NCBI GenBank assembly: GCA_012934845.2
Contig: WNNJ02000940.1
Coordinates: 62,001 to 126,000, forward strand
Source of the DNA: Pomphorhynchus laevis
Taxonomy: Eukaryota; Acanthocephala; Palaeacanthocephala; Echinorhynchida; Pomphorhynchidae
Direction: 5' to 3'
Length of the DNA stretch: 64,000 nt
The notes under the pieces were generated by a model. That model did no database searches and was not told the DNA's origin. It worked only from the letters and a program-made list of their open reading frames with translations. Made by a program: the position numbers and the translations under genes. Shown here piece by piece: positions 35,061 through 46,409 of this stretch. Each line of letters begins with the position of its first letter. The stretch's first letter is position 1.

Positions 35061-35230
35061 TTGAAAATTAGCAGAAAATAATAATGTCGTATCAATAATA
35101 CATAGTTTCAGTATTTCTGAAATAATGGCTACATTTTATTATGTCTAAATTCCCCTCAATTTGATATTTCTTACTTCTCTGTACTTATTGATGATAAACC
35201 ACTCCATATCGCAGATTTAATTAATTTAAT

Positions 35231-35897
35231 AGATTTACAACATTTCTTATAATACAGAATTATACATCAAAATAATATTATTAAAATATTATTATTGACA
35301 TATGGACTTTATTTTCCCGGTAATTTGACCTATGTCAAAAATACTGAAACCAAAAATATCGTATATAATACTGAAACCAAAAATATCGTATATAATACGA
35401 TATTATTTTTTTGCTAATTTTCATCAAATTTGATGATTATTTTCTGTTTATTATATTATTAAATTTTTTGAAAATTTCCATTTTCTTCTTTCTTTTATAA
35501 ATAAAATCGTTAATGTTCGATATTTAAATAGCTACTGCTATCATCGTCAGGAATATCATCTTTATCAGACATAAACGTTTTGTTGTATTAAATAAAAATA
35601 CTATTCTTCGTTCCATAAAGATTTTATTTATAAAAGAAAGAAGAAAATGGAAATTTTCAAAAAATTTAATAATATAATAAACAGAAAATAATCATCAAAT
35701 TTGATGAAAATTAGCAAAAAAATAATATCGTATTATATACGATATTTTTGGTTTCAGTATTATATACGATATTTTTGGTTTCAGTATTTTTGACATAGGT
35801 CAAATTACCGGGAAAATAAAGTCCATATGTCAATAATAATATTTTAATAATATTATTTTGATGTATAATTCTGTATTATAAGAAATGTTGTAAATCT
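35231..35897. mobile_element. Large palindrome: 278 bp arms, 111 bp spacer
   Basis: 35231-35508 and 35620-35897 are inverted copies; I see no difference between the arms by eye. Each arm contains a tandem pair of ACTGAAACCAAAAATATCGT. The spacer carries a CTACTGCTATCATCGTCAGG segment like the middles of other foldback elements here. There is no ORF. Best read as a foldback element or a very long-TIR MITE; the near-identical arms imply recent insertion or arm homogenisation. Confidence 0.8.
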
Positions 35898-36059
35898 TTT
35901 ATATTTTAAATAATATAAGATTAATATAAAAGATTTAATATAAAAGATTTTTATATTAAATATAAAAATATAAAAATCTTTTATATTTTTTATCTTTTAA
36001 TATTGTGTAAACACAATATTTTTTGTGCTAAATAATATTTTGTTGACTTTTAATTCTCC

Positions 36060-36500
36060 ATCATAAGAAATAGAAAAAATTCATCAAACTTGATGAAAAT
36101 TAGCAGAATATAATAATGATGTTTCAAAAATGCATAATTTCAGTATTTCTAACAGAGGTTATATTACCAGTAAAACAGTCCCGATAATATTATATTATAA
36201 TTAATATTTATAATTAATTACTTATAGTTTATATGTAAGTTTGACCAACATCTTGACTGAGTTACGATACTATTATTATCTTGAAAATTGCTATTAAAAG
36301 TGATTTTTACGTCTGCGTTCAACTTATTGATACCGAAGCTTTTAATTATAAAAGTTTTTTATTATAGAATATAAAATATATTATCAAAATATGCGAACAC
36401 CGATGAAACAGCTTTATGCTTGCGGCATAATCTTCCTTCTGATAAAAGTTCTAGATGCACATCATGTACCCCTACATTTGCAAAGATAATGTCGATACAA
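36060..36500. repeat. Relics related to the palindrome arms and its flanks
   Basis: 36070-36160 repeats the arm words CATCAAACTTGATGAAAATTAGCA and TTTCAGTATTT in diverged form; 36440-36500 repeats the 34965 flank. Probably an older copy of the same element. Confidence 0.5.
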
Positions 36501-36584
36501 CTACGACCATTTAGGCTTCATTCGGCCAACCTTCTGCTGAATATGTATATTCATGTTTAGCAAAAAGTAGTCGATGATTTTAGA

Positions 36585-37075
36585 TTACTTATTTGAGTGT
36601 GGGTGGGAAAACCGAGCATTAAACTCTCTAGCAACTACAACTGGAACAGATAGGGGTTTGTTACCTAAGCTCCTTGATAATATATCAGTAATATCGACCT
36701 GTTTAAAATAGCATGCCATCATGATTAAATGAGGAGTAGAAAGACAAAAAAAAATCGAAATTTTGACATTACCATTTCTAATTTGTTTATTAACCGCTAA
36801 AATTAAGACACGATGAGGTTGATCATAGTAAGTCAAATATGTACATGTTTGGGAATAAAATTTATTATGTACAAAATGTTTCACAGAGTATTAACATGCC
36901 CAAATACATAACCAATTTTTCAATGCCTTCTCTGATAAATGAATTCAAACTATTGATGTTAAAGTGCAATAAGCGCTGAAAGTTTAAACATCTTAAAACT
37001 GTATATTTTTCTGTATTTATCTGTATCTTACGGATTTTCGAATGGAGTATTAATGTTAGCTGATTCATCCTGTAC
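36585..37075 (-). pseudogene. LINE endonuclease (APE) fragment
   Basis: On the - strand, two frames read HFNINSLNSFIREGIEKLV with LCETF (endonuclease motif region with the conserved Asn and Glu) and, after a shift, ACYFKQVDITDILSRSLG with VPVVVAREFNARFSHP, the equivalent of the GGDFNA motif of APE endonucleases with GD changed to RE. It is the 5' part of an APE-type LINE ORF2 with no RT attached. Family membership with the 12/60/63 kb LINEs is possible but not shown. Confidence 0.65.
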
Positions 37076-37079
37076 GGAT

Positions 37080-38270
37080 TAACAAATACGCATAACCTTA
37101 TTGTTGCGAATAATATATTTCCAATGGATCCTCTTTGCGTTTGCTTAACAACTCTGATCTAATTAATTTCTGTGTCGCCTTCAATTGGAGATAGATCAAC
37201 GCTAATGTATACTTGGCTAAAACGAGTAGAGCTTTTCAAAATTCCCGAATTGGGAAACGCTTAGATTGTATAATTCTCGTTCTTTGATAATATAATAGCC
37301 ATGGTAGAATGTCATTATTTGAGTCGTGAATCTTGATCCTCAAACGAGAACATAAATAGAGGCCAATTCTATCTAACTAAATAGTTCTTTTACAGTATCC
37401 AATTTATTTGAAGACTTTTGAAAATCCCGTATCAATCTATTGAAGTGTTTATTGCATTTTTGTAAAAATTTAAAAATGAGGGGTTATTTCTTAAGATAAT
37501 TCGCTGTAAATGCAGGGGTTACTTCCCGACGCACTACGGTAGCAAACGTTCGAATTGGTGTTCCAGAATTTATATAAGAAGCCAGGGATATCGAATGTTC
37601 ATTAACTATTGCATTTGTAGTTCTAGTTCAATATAGCTACATAATAACCGTCCTTTTTAAATATGATTAGTAACATGTCCTTATCCCGTATTTTTTGTAC
37701 CTAATAAAACTTTGTAATTTCGCTGAATATTAGCAGTGTGAATAGCAGATAAACTACATCCGGATCAGCATTTTTCTTACAGATAATTTATAAATTAATC
37801 ATATAACTCCTTATTTTCACTGCATCGTATTTTTAAAAATCAAAATGTTCGAACCATCAGAATGTAGAGATCAGTAAGTCTCAAAATCTAAAATATTTTT
37901 AATTAAAACATTTGTTGTTTTTGACTGTTGTTGGTACGTTATTAATATTTTAAAAATTAATTTGGTGTTTCGTTCAATAAATGTTGGTTGAAATGCGTTG
38001 TTCCAGCATTGGCATGGAAGCTTTTTCGATAGTAAAAGATAATACATGTTTGATGATTTGTCTAATTAACGAATTTTTAAGTAAAATTTGTATTTTTGAC
38101 AATATTTTGTACGATTTAATAATTATATATAAATTAATTATTAAAAAGAAATTTGAACAAATGGTCATTGAAATATATCGTTACAGTTTTGATGTGGACC
38201 TTTTTATAATTAATTTTATAAATTATTATATTTTATTATTTATTTAATTATAATAATTATTTAATTATTA
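37080..38270. other. No recognisable gene
   Basis: Moderately AT-rich. Frames at 37974-38168 and 37981-38247 overlap antisense and lack motifs. Some of it may be 5' LINE sequence continuing from 37075, but I cannot demonstrate that. Confidence 0.35.
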
Positions 38271-38278
38271 ATTTCACT

Positions 38279-38345
38279 TACAGAGGATAGCGAAATATCA
38301 ATAAAATTTTCATCCTTTCTTTGACCTTGCTCCAATAATTCTTTA
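38279..38345. mobile_element. MITE fragment (GATATTTCGCTA / GAATTATTGGAGC family)
   Basis: Reads ATAGCGAAATATCAATAAAA ... CTCCAATAATTCTTTA; its complement matches 38930-39075 and resembles 45216-45363 and 29090-29150. One end of a MITE, joined at its right side to a hammerhead-repeat fragment. Confidence 0.55.
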
Positions 38346-38398
38346 TCATCACAATGACTCATCAGTGCCAGATCCCTCCCACTACTGGATGCAGAGGA
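38346..38398 (-). pseudogene. Truncated hammerhead-repeat fragment
   Basis: Matches the 23 kb units from stem II through the stem I cap (CTGATGA complement at 38359-38365). The GAAA/stem III side and the cleavage-site side are missing, so it cannot form a ribozyme. Confidence 0.75.
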
Positions 38399-38399
38399 A

Positions 38400-38640
38400 A
38401 AGATATTTAAATATAAAATTATTACTTAAAAAATAATATTCAAATCAACATATAAAAATAATATTAAATTAATATAATATAAAAATAATAAATATTAAAT
38501 TGATAATATAAATATTACTATTAAATATTAAATATTAAATATTAATATAAATATTAAATATTATTAATATTGCATTCTTGAATATTATATATAATATAAT
38601 ATAATATATAATATATAATATCCATTATAAGAAATTTGTA
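38400..38640. repeat. AATATTAAATATT simple-sequence stretch
   Basis: Almost pure A/T with repeated TAAATATTA words. No gene. Confidence 0.55.
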
Positions 38641-38924
38641 ATTTCTCAGAAATTTGAGAAGTGTTCGTTTTCCAAAAGAGTTGCAATTAATTAGATTAAA
38701 TTAGATGTACAATTCCTTAAATATCAAATACCGGTGAGAAAGGTTCAATTCCTTGAGTTAGATTTGATTTGTACATTTATTAAAAATTTATTTAAAATTT
38801 ATTTTAAATATAATTTTGTTTCTTTGTATTTTTCAATACAAAAAACATTAGTTCATCTGATTCTTAATAATAAAAAATGAGGTGTAAGTGAATTGTAAAT
38901 AGTTGATAATGATCCATTATTGAT

Positions 38925-39080
38925 AAAGAATTATTGGAGCTCTGTCAAAAAAATGGGAAAGTTTTATTAATAGTAATTACTAAGTAATTTTCCAAAGATG
39001 CTTACAGATATTAGCACATATTTTTTGATATTTCGATAACAGAGGTTAGTGAAATATCAAATAAAATTTTCTCATTTGTT
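38925..39080. mobile_element. MITE, same family as 38279-38345 and 45216-45363
   Basis: Starts GATAAAGAATTATTGGAGC; the interior has CCAAAGATGCTTACAGA, and the right part has TTTGATATTTCGATAACAGA followed by a second ATATCAAATAAAATTTT end. No ORF. It appears to be two overlapping or nested family members. Confidence 0.5.
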
Positions 39081-39502
39081 TTGAAATTAGTAAATGTGTC
39101 ACTGATTAGGCATTATATGATAAAATAGATTCGCACATATGAAAACACAATAGATGCACTCATTACACGCAAATACTTGAGCAATTAACTGAGTCTACGT
39201 ATTTTGTTTTATATATAAATTTAAAAATAATAAATATTGTTAATATTGGACCCATTTGCGGGTAAACAGTTGCTACCAGCAAATAAAAAAATAAAATTAA
39301 ATAATAATATTCTATTAAAAAGAATTAATAAGAAAATAATTGTCAAAAAAATTAAAAAAAATGATCCTCATTTAAAATAGTTTTTTAAAACATAAATTAT
39401 TATTTACAGAATGAATTATCAGGTTAATATGTGGAGACTATCCTTTGCTCCACATGTATTTTAGAAGTAATATGTGTATCGTTACTGCGGATGAATGAAT
39501 AC

Positions 39503-40125
39503 ATACTTGGAGTTAAATTGGATAGAATTCGGCGTTCATTTCATTGCTTCGTTGTTAATCGTTTTTTGATGTAACAACACTATAAAGTGCACATGTTTTG
39601 CTACAATTAATTATTAAATTGTTTTCAGTTTCATATTTGAATTTTTTCATTCACGAGCTGAATATTTTGTTTTCCTGTTTATCGGATCGTGAATATTTTG
39701 TCGATAACTGGAATATGATCCAAATAGGTCTCCTTGATATCATCAACCAATTCACATACACTTTGTCGTTTGATAAAAACCACTTTTGGAAGTTTATTGA
39801 TATTACTTACTGGAATATCAATCAATACATTATTGTCGCAGTTATTAGGTCTGGCGCATATTAGAGTTATTACGGCAGCACGAAAGCCACAATAAAGTAA
39901 CATATTGCTCAAATCCGTGATTAATGCCTTTGGAGTGGGCTAATGCGTCCACACATCACAACCGTCGGTATCACAGGTTACATGTTGTTCAATGTACTAT
40001 CAAGATTTAATATTAGTGTTCCTCAAAGGGATTCTTTTATTATACTTGGAGTTAAATTGGATAGAATTCGGCGTTCATTTCATTGCTTCGTTGTTAATCG
40101 TTTTTTGATGTAACAACACTATAAA
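39503..40125. repeat. 84 bp exact direct repeat enclosing a 455 bp segment
   Basis: 39503-39586 and 40042-40125 are identical by eye (ATACTTGGAGTTAAATTGGA to AACAACACTATAAA). The enclosed segment has a - strand frame (39679-39912) starting MSNMLLYCGFRAAVITLICA, with a protein-like composition and VVFIKRQSVCELVDDIKE; I do not recognise it. The repeat could be a local tandem duplication remnant or short terminal repeats of an unknown element. Confidence 0.65.
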
Positions 40126-40237
40126 TAATAAATAATATTTATTATTTAAAAATAATAAATATTTAAGTCTTTAGATTTTAGATTTACATAAGGTAAGAAA
40201 TTGTATATTATGAATTGACTAATAAATAACAGACGTT

Positions 40238-40392
40238 GTATCAGAATAAGAATTAGAAGTCACCAGGAGAAACTGCTATGATATTAGGTTTCGGCCCCTA
40301 TTCTCCGACCAAACATAGCAGCGAGGCCAAATACGTGTTAAGGACGTATTTTCTCTGATAAAATTTGATTATCTAGTATCTTATTATGTATT
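40238..40392 (-). repeat. PLE 3'-UTR structured element
   Basis: Full copy. The inner stem is GAGAAA/TTTCTC and the hairpin AAATACGT/ACGTATTT, both changed from the 296-446 copy on both strands. A further partial copy lies at about 40440-40515. Confidence 0.7.
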
Positions 40393-40712
40393 ATCCACCC
40401 ATAAAAAAGTGTATATATACATTAGGAATTACATCATTATTTAAATACATGAGAATGACGTATTTCCTTTGATGAAATTTCATTGCCTAGTATCTTATTC
40501 TAATACCGAGTATATTATATATTATCCAGCCTTTAAATTTTCCCACTTACGAGTTTAAATTTATTTTAATAATATTTTGTTGATTTATATTTATAAGAAA
40601 TAATTATATAAAATTATATAAAATTTTATATTTAAACACATTTATATGATTTATTTTGTAGATTTACATTTGAATAAACCATAATTTGCTATGTATTGAT
40701 AAAAATTACAAT

Positions 40713-41540
40713 TAAAAAGGGCTGAGTGTCCAGCCGAAATATCAATAACATTACTTTTTGATTTGCACTCTCGCAATGCTTCGACAAAAACATATAATAT
40801 GATGGCATATATGATAATATATTATGCGTAATATTTCAATATGTATAATATACCTAATATAGGTAATATTTAAATTAATCAATTAGACATTGTTCGGCGT
40901 AGTAAAAAAGTTTTGAAAACCGTATCGTAAATTGATTGATGCACGTTGTATATCTAACATTGATTATTCCACATATTTAGACCACGTTTTAGTTAATTTG
41001 CTTTCCATACATTTGATTTATATTGTATTTTTTATTTGTTGAAACGTGCTGTTCTTATTAGACAATTTCGTGGAATTGCCATAACTGACGAAAACGAGGA
41101 AAGTCTTAATCCTCATGTTCATATCGCGTTCTTTAATAATATAGCTGGAACAAGAGAACATGTATGTCTAAGAGTGTAAATTGTATTTTTCAAAACTGTG
41201 CTTCATTTAGGATAAAATATCGTCTCAATTACAAATTAATTCAGAAAACACAAAGAAAATAAGGCGGCAATTTGAATTATTAACAAAACGATAAGCTTAC
41301 GAGTTTAATGTAAATTCGATGTTTAATTGTCTCTGACACTAATCAATCAAAGATTTTTTTGCCGTTTGGTTTTAGTACTAACCTTAGCTTTTAAAGATAT
41401 TTAGAATAAAATGTTCTTGATTTGAATTGTTTGAATAAAAATTAAATTTTATTTGATGTATCTTTTTATTTTAAAATTTGATTTATTTTTTTACTTATCT
41501 AACTTTAAGAACATTTAATATTCCTATAAAGTAGAAATTG
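40713..41540 (-). repeat. Duplicated block A', inverted copy of 17109-17937
   Basis: Reverse-complement match of about 830 bp. Its right end abuts block B' after only about 20 bases, whereas in the 17-20 kb copy 1.2 kb with PLE sequence lies between A and B. Confidence 0.85.
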
Positions 41541-41559
41541 TAAAACAGTTTATTTATTT

Positions 41560-42773
41560 AAAACAGGTTTAATTAATTTTTTTAATTAAATTTGTTTGAA
41601 TCCGTTTTGTTGTCTTTTATTAGAAATTTTAAAAATTTTATTCTAAAATTTCCATTAGAGTTTTAAAATATAAAACCGTTTAATTTTATAAACTAATAAA
41701 ATGTACATGAAAATTTAATCAGATCAGTTAAGTAGGTCTATGTAACCACTTAACTGATATCTTTTAACCAGTATTCTTTTAAATAAATATATGTAATAAA
41801 TGATTACATAAGATTTTATACAATTTATATTTATATAACGGAAGAGTTTATAATGACTGTTGCAAGTCATTATAGAGCTATTCAGAATTTCAGCATATTT
41901 ACAACTCATTTTTTTGCTCGTGAGGGTAAGCAACATCTAATTGGATATAAGATCACACGTAACGACGTCAACATTCCAGCTAAAAGTTATAACCTGTAGC
42001 TGGATCAAACGTTTTGTTAATAGGTGTTCTTCAGTACCTCTGAATATTTGTTCTGGGTACATGTTCGAATGCATTTTCCAGATATAAATTAATATCTACC
42101 TGGATTAGGATGCTTTAAAACTTTTTAAAGAATTGCTAGAAGGGAATGAAGAGCTGGTTTGTAAATTTACACGATATGAACGGTAACCTTATTGCTCCTA
42201 CTGTCATTGTTTTCGGTTATTGGTATTTATACTTGTTATTTCACAAAATAACAATGATCTTGTCTACTTATTTTGATTTCCGATCCCAACTTCTAAACTC
42301 CTAGTATATATGCTGCTTTTCATCCTATCATTTCAAAAATCATCTTTTTTAATGATCAATTAGATTAATTGATGATTTTCATTTGATCGAATACAAATCA
42401 TACAAATCATTCTTTAGCGATCAATTTAGATTACGAAGTATATACCATTTTCATGTCTCATTCTCATGTACATAATAGATATTTAAATATATTAATCGAC
42501 CTCCATTTTGTAAATATGTATAGATTTATTTGCTAAATTTTCGGCACTTAAGCGGATATTCTTTAAGGTCAATTTTTTACAAGTGAAATACAATCAGATC
42601 AGTTTACGTATTTTATAGAAAAAAATAATTGCAAATAATGTTAGACAATAATGTTAATATTATTGTCTAACATTATTATGTCTATTATTATCTAATATTA
42701 TATGGTATGCATGAATGTTCATGCAAAAATATGTTTCTTGTAAATTTAAATATATCATCTTTACGATATAAAT
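41560..42773 (+). repeat. Duplicated block B', direct copy of 19174-20398
   Basis: Near-identical to 19174-20398 for about 1.2 kb, with a few small indels clustered near 42220-42480. It ends by running into a partial PLE 3'-UTR element. Confidence 0.85.
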
Positions 42774-42868
42774 CCTCTACCCAACATAGCAGCGAGGCCA
42801 AATACATGCTAATGATGTATTTCCTCTGAAATAACTATCTAGTATCTTATTCTAATACAAAGTATATT
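42774..42868 (-). repeat. PLE 3'-UTR structured element, partial
   Basis: Contains CATAGCAG, the AAATACAT/ATGTATTT hairpin and the outer CTTATTCTAATAC strand. The opposite side has been cut off at the junction with block B'. Confidence 0.65.
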
Positions 42869-42924
42869 ATTTATTATCCATCCATAAAAATTCGTTACTT
42901 AAGAGTTTAAATTTATTCTTTATA

Positions 42925-43299
42925 TTATTGGTGTTGATTTATATATTTTACTATTTTCTGCTTGATGTTATTTTTATAGTAACCTAGTTTAAAATATGTA
43001 TCTATTAAATTATTTAAATGATTTTTAACAAAAATAATATCGTTACAAATTGTTGCAATTCTTAAAATTTCATTATTTAATGTATTATATTTTATATTAT
43101 ATGGTATGCATGAATACTCATGCAAAAATATGTTTCTTGTAAATTTAAATATGTCATCTTTACGATATAAATTAATAGTAGTTTTAGTTAATGTTAATTT
43201 AATGTTCATATCCAGATATACACCTTCTTTATCATTAATATTGGTTTTAAATAAAAGCAATATTAATGTATAAATTAATTGATTATATATCTTCCTCAT
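42925..43299 (-). pseudogene. PLE reverse transcriptase, C-terminal third
   Basis: A 124-codon frame: KTNINDKEGVYLDMNIKLTL, TTINLYRKDDIFKFTRNIF, CIPYNIKYNTLNNEILRIA, LIDTYFKLGYYKNN. It includes the LDM.I and R.DDF.F-type motifs that follow YIDD in Penelope-like RTs. With 43800-44605 it gives the largest PLE coverage in the window; the 500 bp between (43300-43800) does not read as RT. Confidence 0.75.
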
Positions 43300-43799
43300 A
43301 AAGAAGATATATATCTAGATTTGAACATCTAGAAACATTTACGAAATATGAAATAGTGAAATTTTAAATGATATTGATTTAATTCAAATCATTTTAATAA
43401 TTTAATAGATACGTATTTTAAACTTTAAAAATAAAATAAAACATAAAATATTTGTGTTTATAATTTCAAAAATTTGTTATTTTGTGGAGTTTAGAACAAT
43501 TATGTAGATAATCAACCTTTTTGATGCAATACATCACAAGAGTGTTTGATACGTTTTCGCACCTCTTACATTACATGTAATGAAATTAAATACATGGAAA
43601 CGAAAAAGTGTAACTAACTGCGTGGAAAACAACATAAATTTTACAAAAAGTAAATGCACATCTATACATGATTTTTTATTCATTTATATTGGAGTTCATC
43701 TATACATGATTTCATATCTATCTAATTTTTTCTGTATATTTATTATATTTATATTTATGATATATTTATTATATTTATTTTATTATACTTTCAGCTTGA
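43300..43799. other. Non-RT segment between two PLE pieces
   Basis: AT-rich, with a + strand frame at 43580-43840 of hydrophobic low-complexity type. The palm region with YIDD expected here is missing, so this is either an insertion plus deletion or the joint of two different copies. Confidence 0.45.
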
Positions 43800-44605
43800 A
43801 TATCTTTAATTTGTCTAAATATAGATGTCCCTACCTTTAAATATTTTTAATTTATCAAAATATTTACGGCTTCTATTAATTCAATTTTATCCATATATTT
43901 ATATTTATTTGATGGTTTAATTTTTGTTAGATAGGCGTTATAATTATTATAACATATATATGTATATCATTTTCCGAATATAAGGTTAATTAATTTTACT
44001 AACGCTTCTTTAATATCTACTAAATCTAGATTTGTATAAAGCGTACTAAAATCGTATGTATTTATATTTTGAACATTTATTCTTTTTGTCTGTTCTAAAA
44101 ATTCCTTTGTAGAATTAATGCTGAAATAGTGTTTTATACCAGTATTAATTTCGATTATCTTGCAATATTTTTTAAAGTGTGCTTTAATTACTTTAAGTAT
44201 TTTATTCATATAGACAGAAAGTGATTTTAATGTACATTTAAACGCACTACATATGAACCTAGGTTTTATTAGATTTTTATGTAATTTTGGATTCCAATAT
44301 AATATAGGTATAGTTTTATTATCTGATTCAATTTTTATACCTTTATTATCCATTATAGAACGGTGACTTGTAATAATTGTTTCAAAATTCAACTCGCTAC
44401 GTTCATATGTCGTGTTTATATTTAAATCATTAGAATTAACCTCTTTTATTAATATATCATAATAAAGCTTTTTGCATTTAAAGACAAAGTTATTACTAGC
44501 TTTATCAATAGTTATTATTATATAGTTATCCTTTAATTTAGTAAGTTCTTGATACATATCTTTATTAATTTGATCTTTTCTTTTATAATTGTTTGTTATT
44601 TTCAT
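43800..44605 (-). pseudogene. PLE reverse transcriptase, N-terminal part
   Basis: The - strand frame 44605-43967 (212 codons) has TKLKDNYIIITIDKASNN, IPILYWNPKLHKNLIKPRFI (the PKLHK motif seen across Penelope-like RTs), SVYMNKILK and NINTYDFSTLYTNLDL (the FDFSTLYT-type motif of the first catalytic Asp). It continues in another frame to IFGKNDIHICYNNYNAYLT and KVGTSIFRQI. No GIY-YIG endonuclease is seen on either side, so domain order (canonical, or N-terminal endonuclease as in the Naiad/Chlamys group) cannot be read from this copy. Confidence 0.8.
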
Positions 44606-44689
44606 TTTTCAATTTTAATCTTATATGAATTTTAAATTTCGCTATTTGTCAGCTTTTTTCAACACAGAAATTCGTGTTTTTATTTTCAA

Positions 44690-44900
44690 GTGCAGAAATT
44701 TTTGTTTCCGCACTTGAAATAACTTGATCGGATAGTTTCGTTTTATCAATGAAATACCAAATAAATCACACGGTAGTGTGATTTATTTATCGCACTTGAA
44801 CGGATAGTTTCATTTTATCAATGAAATACCAAATAAATCATACGGTAGTGTGATTTATTTATTTATTCACAAAGGTAGTGAAAACCCTGTGGGTTTTCAT
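44690..44900. repeat. Two ~80 bp tandem repeats with an internal palindrome
   Basis: CGGATAGTTTCGTTTTATCA and CGGATAGTTTCATTTTATCA start two direct copies, each containing ATACCAAATAAATCA(C/T)ACGG and a GTGTGATTTATTTAT arm. They are followed by a hairpin AAAGGTAGTGAAAACC / GGTTTTCATTACCTTT. They lie upstream of the PLE RT start in sense orientation and might be its 5' UTR. Confidence 0.55.
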
Positions 44901-45215
44901 TACCTTTGTGTAGGAGTTCCTTATAAACTTTAAATTTATCTGTAATTTATACTTTTTATTTATGATTTGCTTTTTTAAAAACGATGAACTTCAAGGACGG
45001 CTCATGCAAGTGTACGAAAATTCAGCAAATAAAACATTTGCACTGACATTACCAACTAAGAGAAGTGAACTCCTAACAGGTATATCATTCATTAATATTT
45101 AAAGTTAATTCTTAAAATCTTTTACACAGACAGCCATGAGTCCTTTTATCTTTTTTCATTATTGCATGAGAAAATTTCAAATATTTCAAATAGTTGATAC
45201 TGATTCATTATTGAT
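44901..45215. other. No recognisable gene
   Basis: AT-rich; includes a short less-biased stretch near 44985-45080 with no convincing frame. Confidence 0.35.
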
Positions 45216-45363
45216 AAATAATTATTGAAGTTGCATCAAAGGAAATACGTTATTATTTTTGATATTTCGCTAACTTCTGTTAGCACCTTTTCTAAAGATG
45301 CTAACAGAAGTTAACAAAATATCAAAATAATTTATTTTCTTTGATTCAGATCCAATAATTATT
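45216..45363. mobile_element. MITE, ~68 bp TIRs
   Basis: Starts ATAATTATTGAAGTTGCATC and ends with its near complement. The central hairpin is CTAACTTCTGTTAGCA/TGCTAACAGAAGTTA around a ~15 base loop. It is 148 bp long with no ORF. Same family as 38925-39080. Confidence 0.7.
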
Positions 45364-45482
45364 AATTTTAAATATATAATTTCTACATGCAAATCAGTCA
45401 TTAAGATTATAAAATTGTATAAAGACCAGAAAATAATATGTTCAAATACCTAACTAAAATAAAATTAAATATGTAGAATATT

Positions 45483-46398
45483 TTAATTCTGTGCTTTCCA
45501 AAACTTAATACCAAGGTATACTTTGAATCTGGAGGCATTATTTACTTGTTTCTCAAAAAAGATATCAATCGCTTCCCGAACTTTCCAGGGCAAGAAGATG
45601 GATGGATGTAGAAATGACACATGAGTTATATTGTGCTCATCTTCACATTGGATATCAAAATGCTGAACGTCGAATGAAATTTGTGATATGGAAGAGTTTG
45701 TCTGATACGGTTCTGAAGTTGTCCAGTATTTTATGTCATCGATAATAAAGCATGCATAGTGAATCATAATTCCTATATTGAGTGTACAACATACTCTGCT
45801 ATGAAGCATTGATATAGACATGTTATCATTTACTCTAATGCCCATAATTAACAAATACTCGACCATACTTGTCGTCACTGTAAAAAACGTACAATTCAAC
45901 AGTTCCAAGATATTTTGATCCATGTACGACAAATTCGAACCTGCTATTATTGATTCGTGGATATTACCTGTAATATTTAGTATACTATACACCTCTTGTT
46001 CCCCTTCCTCGTTGAAATGAAATTGATCAATTGATAATCTGTCAACATCGCCTGTAAAATTAGAAAACCAACTTCGATTACATCCATAATTAAGAATGTC
46101 GTTTATAACCACTTTAGGCCTCTTAATACCCTCGAAAAAAACCAATGATTCGCGAATATCAAATAAAAATATACTATTTGGTTGTTCATTCGGGCATGTA
46201 CTGACGTTTGAAACATTGCCAGTTAAATTAAATGTAAATTCTTTGTATACTGTCAAAGTATTATTTTGTGCAGTATGCTTAGATGTTATAGTACTGGCGA
46301 TTTCTTCAAATGTATGTGTCAAGTAACTTAAGCAACTGGGTAAACACGATTCTAGATAATGCTTAATATCAACTTCAACATTACTCGATTCATTAAAC
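45483..46398 (-). CDS. Exon of an extracellular, heavily N-glycosylated protein (unidentified)
   Basis: An open frame of about 305 codons on the - strand, exceptional in DNA this AT-rich. The 5' side is a good acceptor (TTTAATGTTTTGCAG, AG at 46399-46400), so it is probably a last exon ending at a TAA or equivalent stop at 45483. I count about 14 N-x-S/T sequons (for example FNESSN, NLTGNVSNVS, NFTGDV, NITGN, NLSYM, NCTFF, NMSI, HNITH, NNASR) and many Cys residues, so it should be secreted or the outer part of a membrane protein. There is no transmembrane helix or signal peptide within the exon. The start, FNESSNVEVDIKHYLESCLP followed by SC, recalls the CLPSC motif of DEG/ENaC (pickpocket) channels, but the rest does not match. 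Family unknown; a domesticated or viral glycoprotein is another possibility. Confidence 0.5.
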
Positions 46399-46409
46399 CT
46401 GCAAAACAT

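Noticed and set aside
45483-46398. Assignment to DEG/ENaC (pickpocket) channels
   Set aside because: Only a CLPSC-type motif near the start fits; the second transmembrane helix and the conserved region before it are absent.
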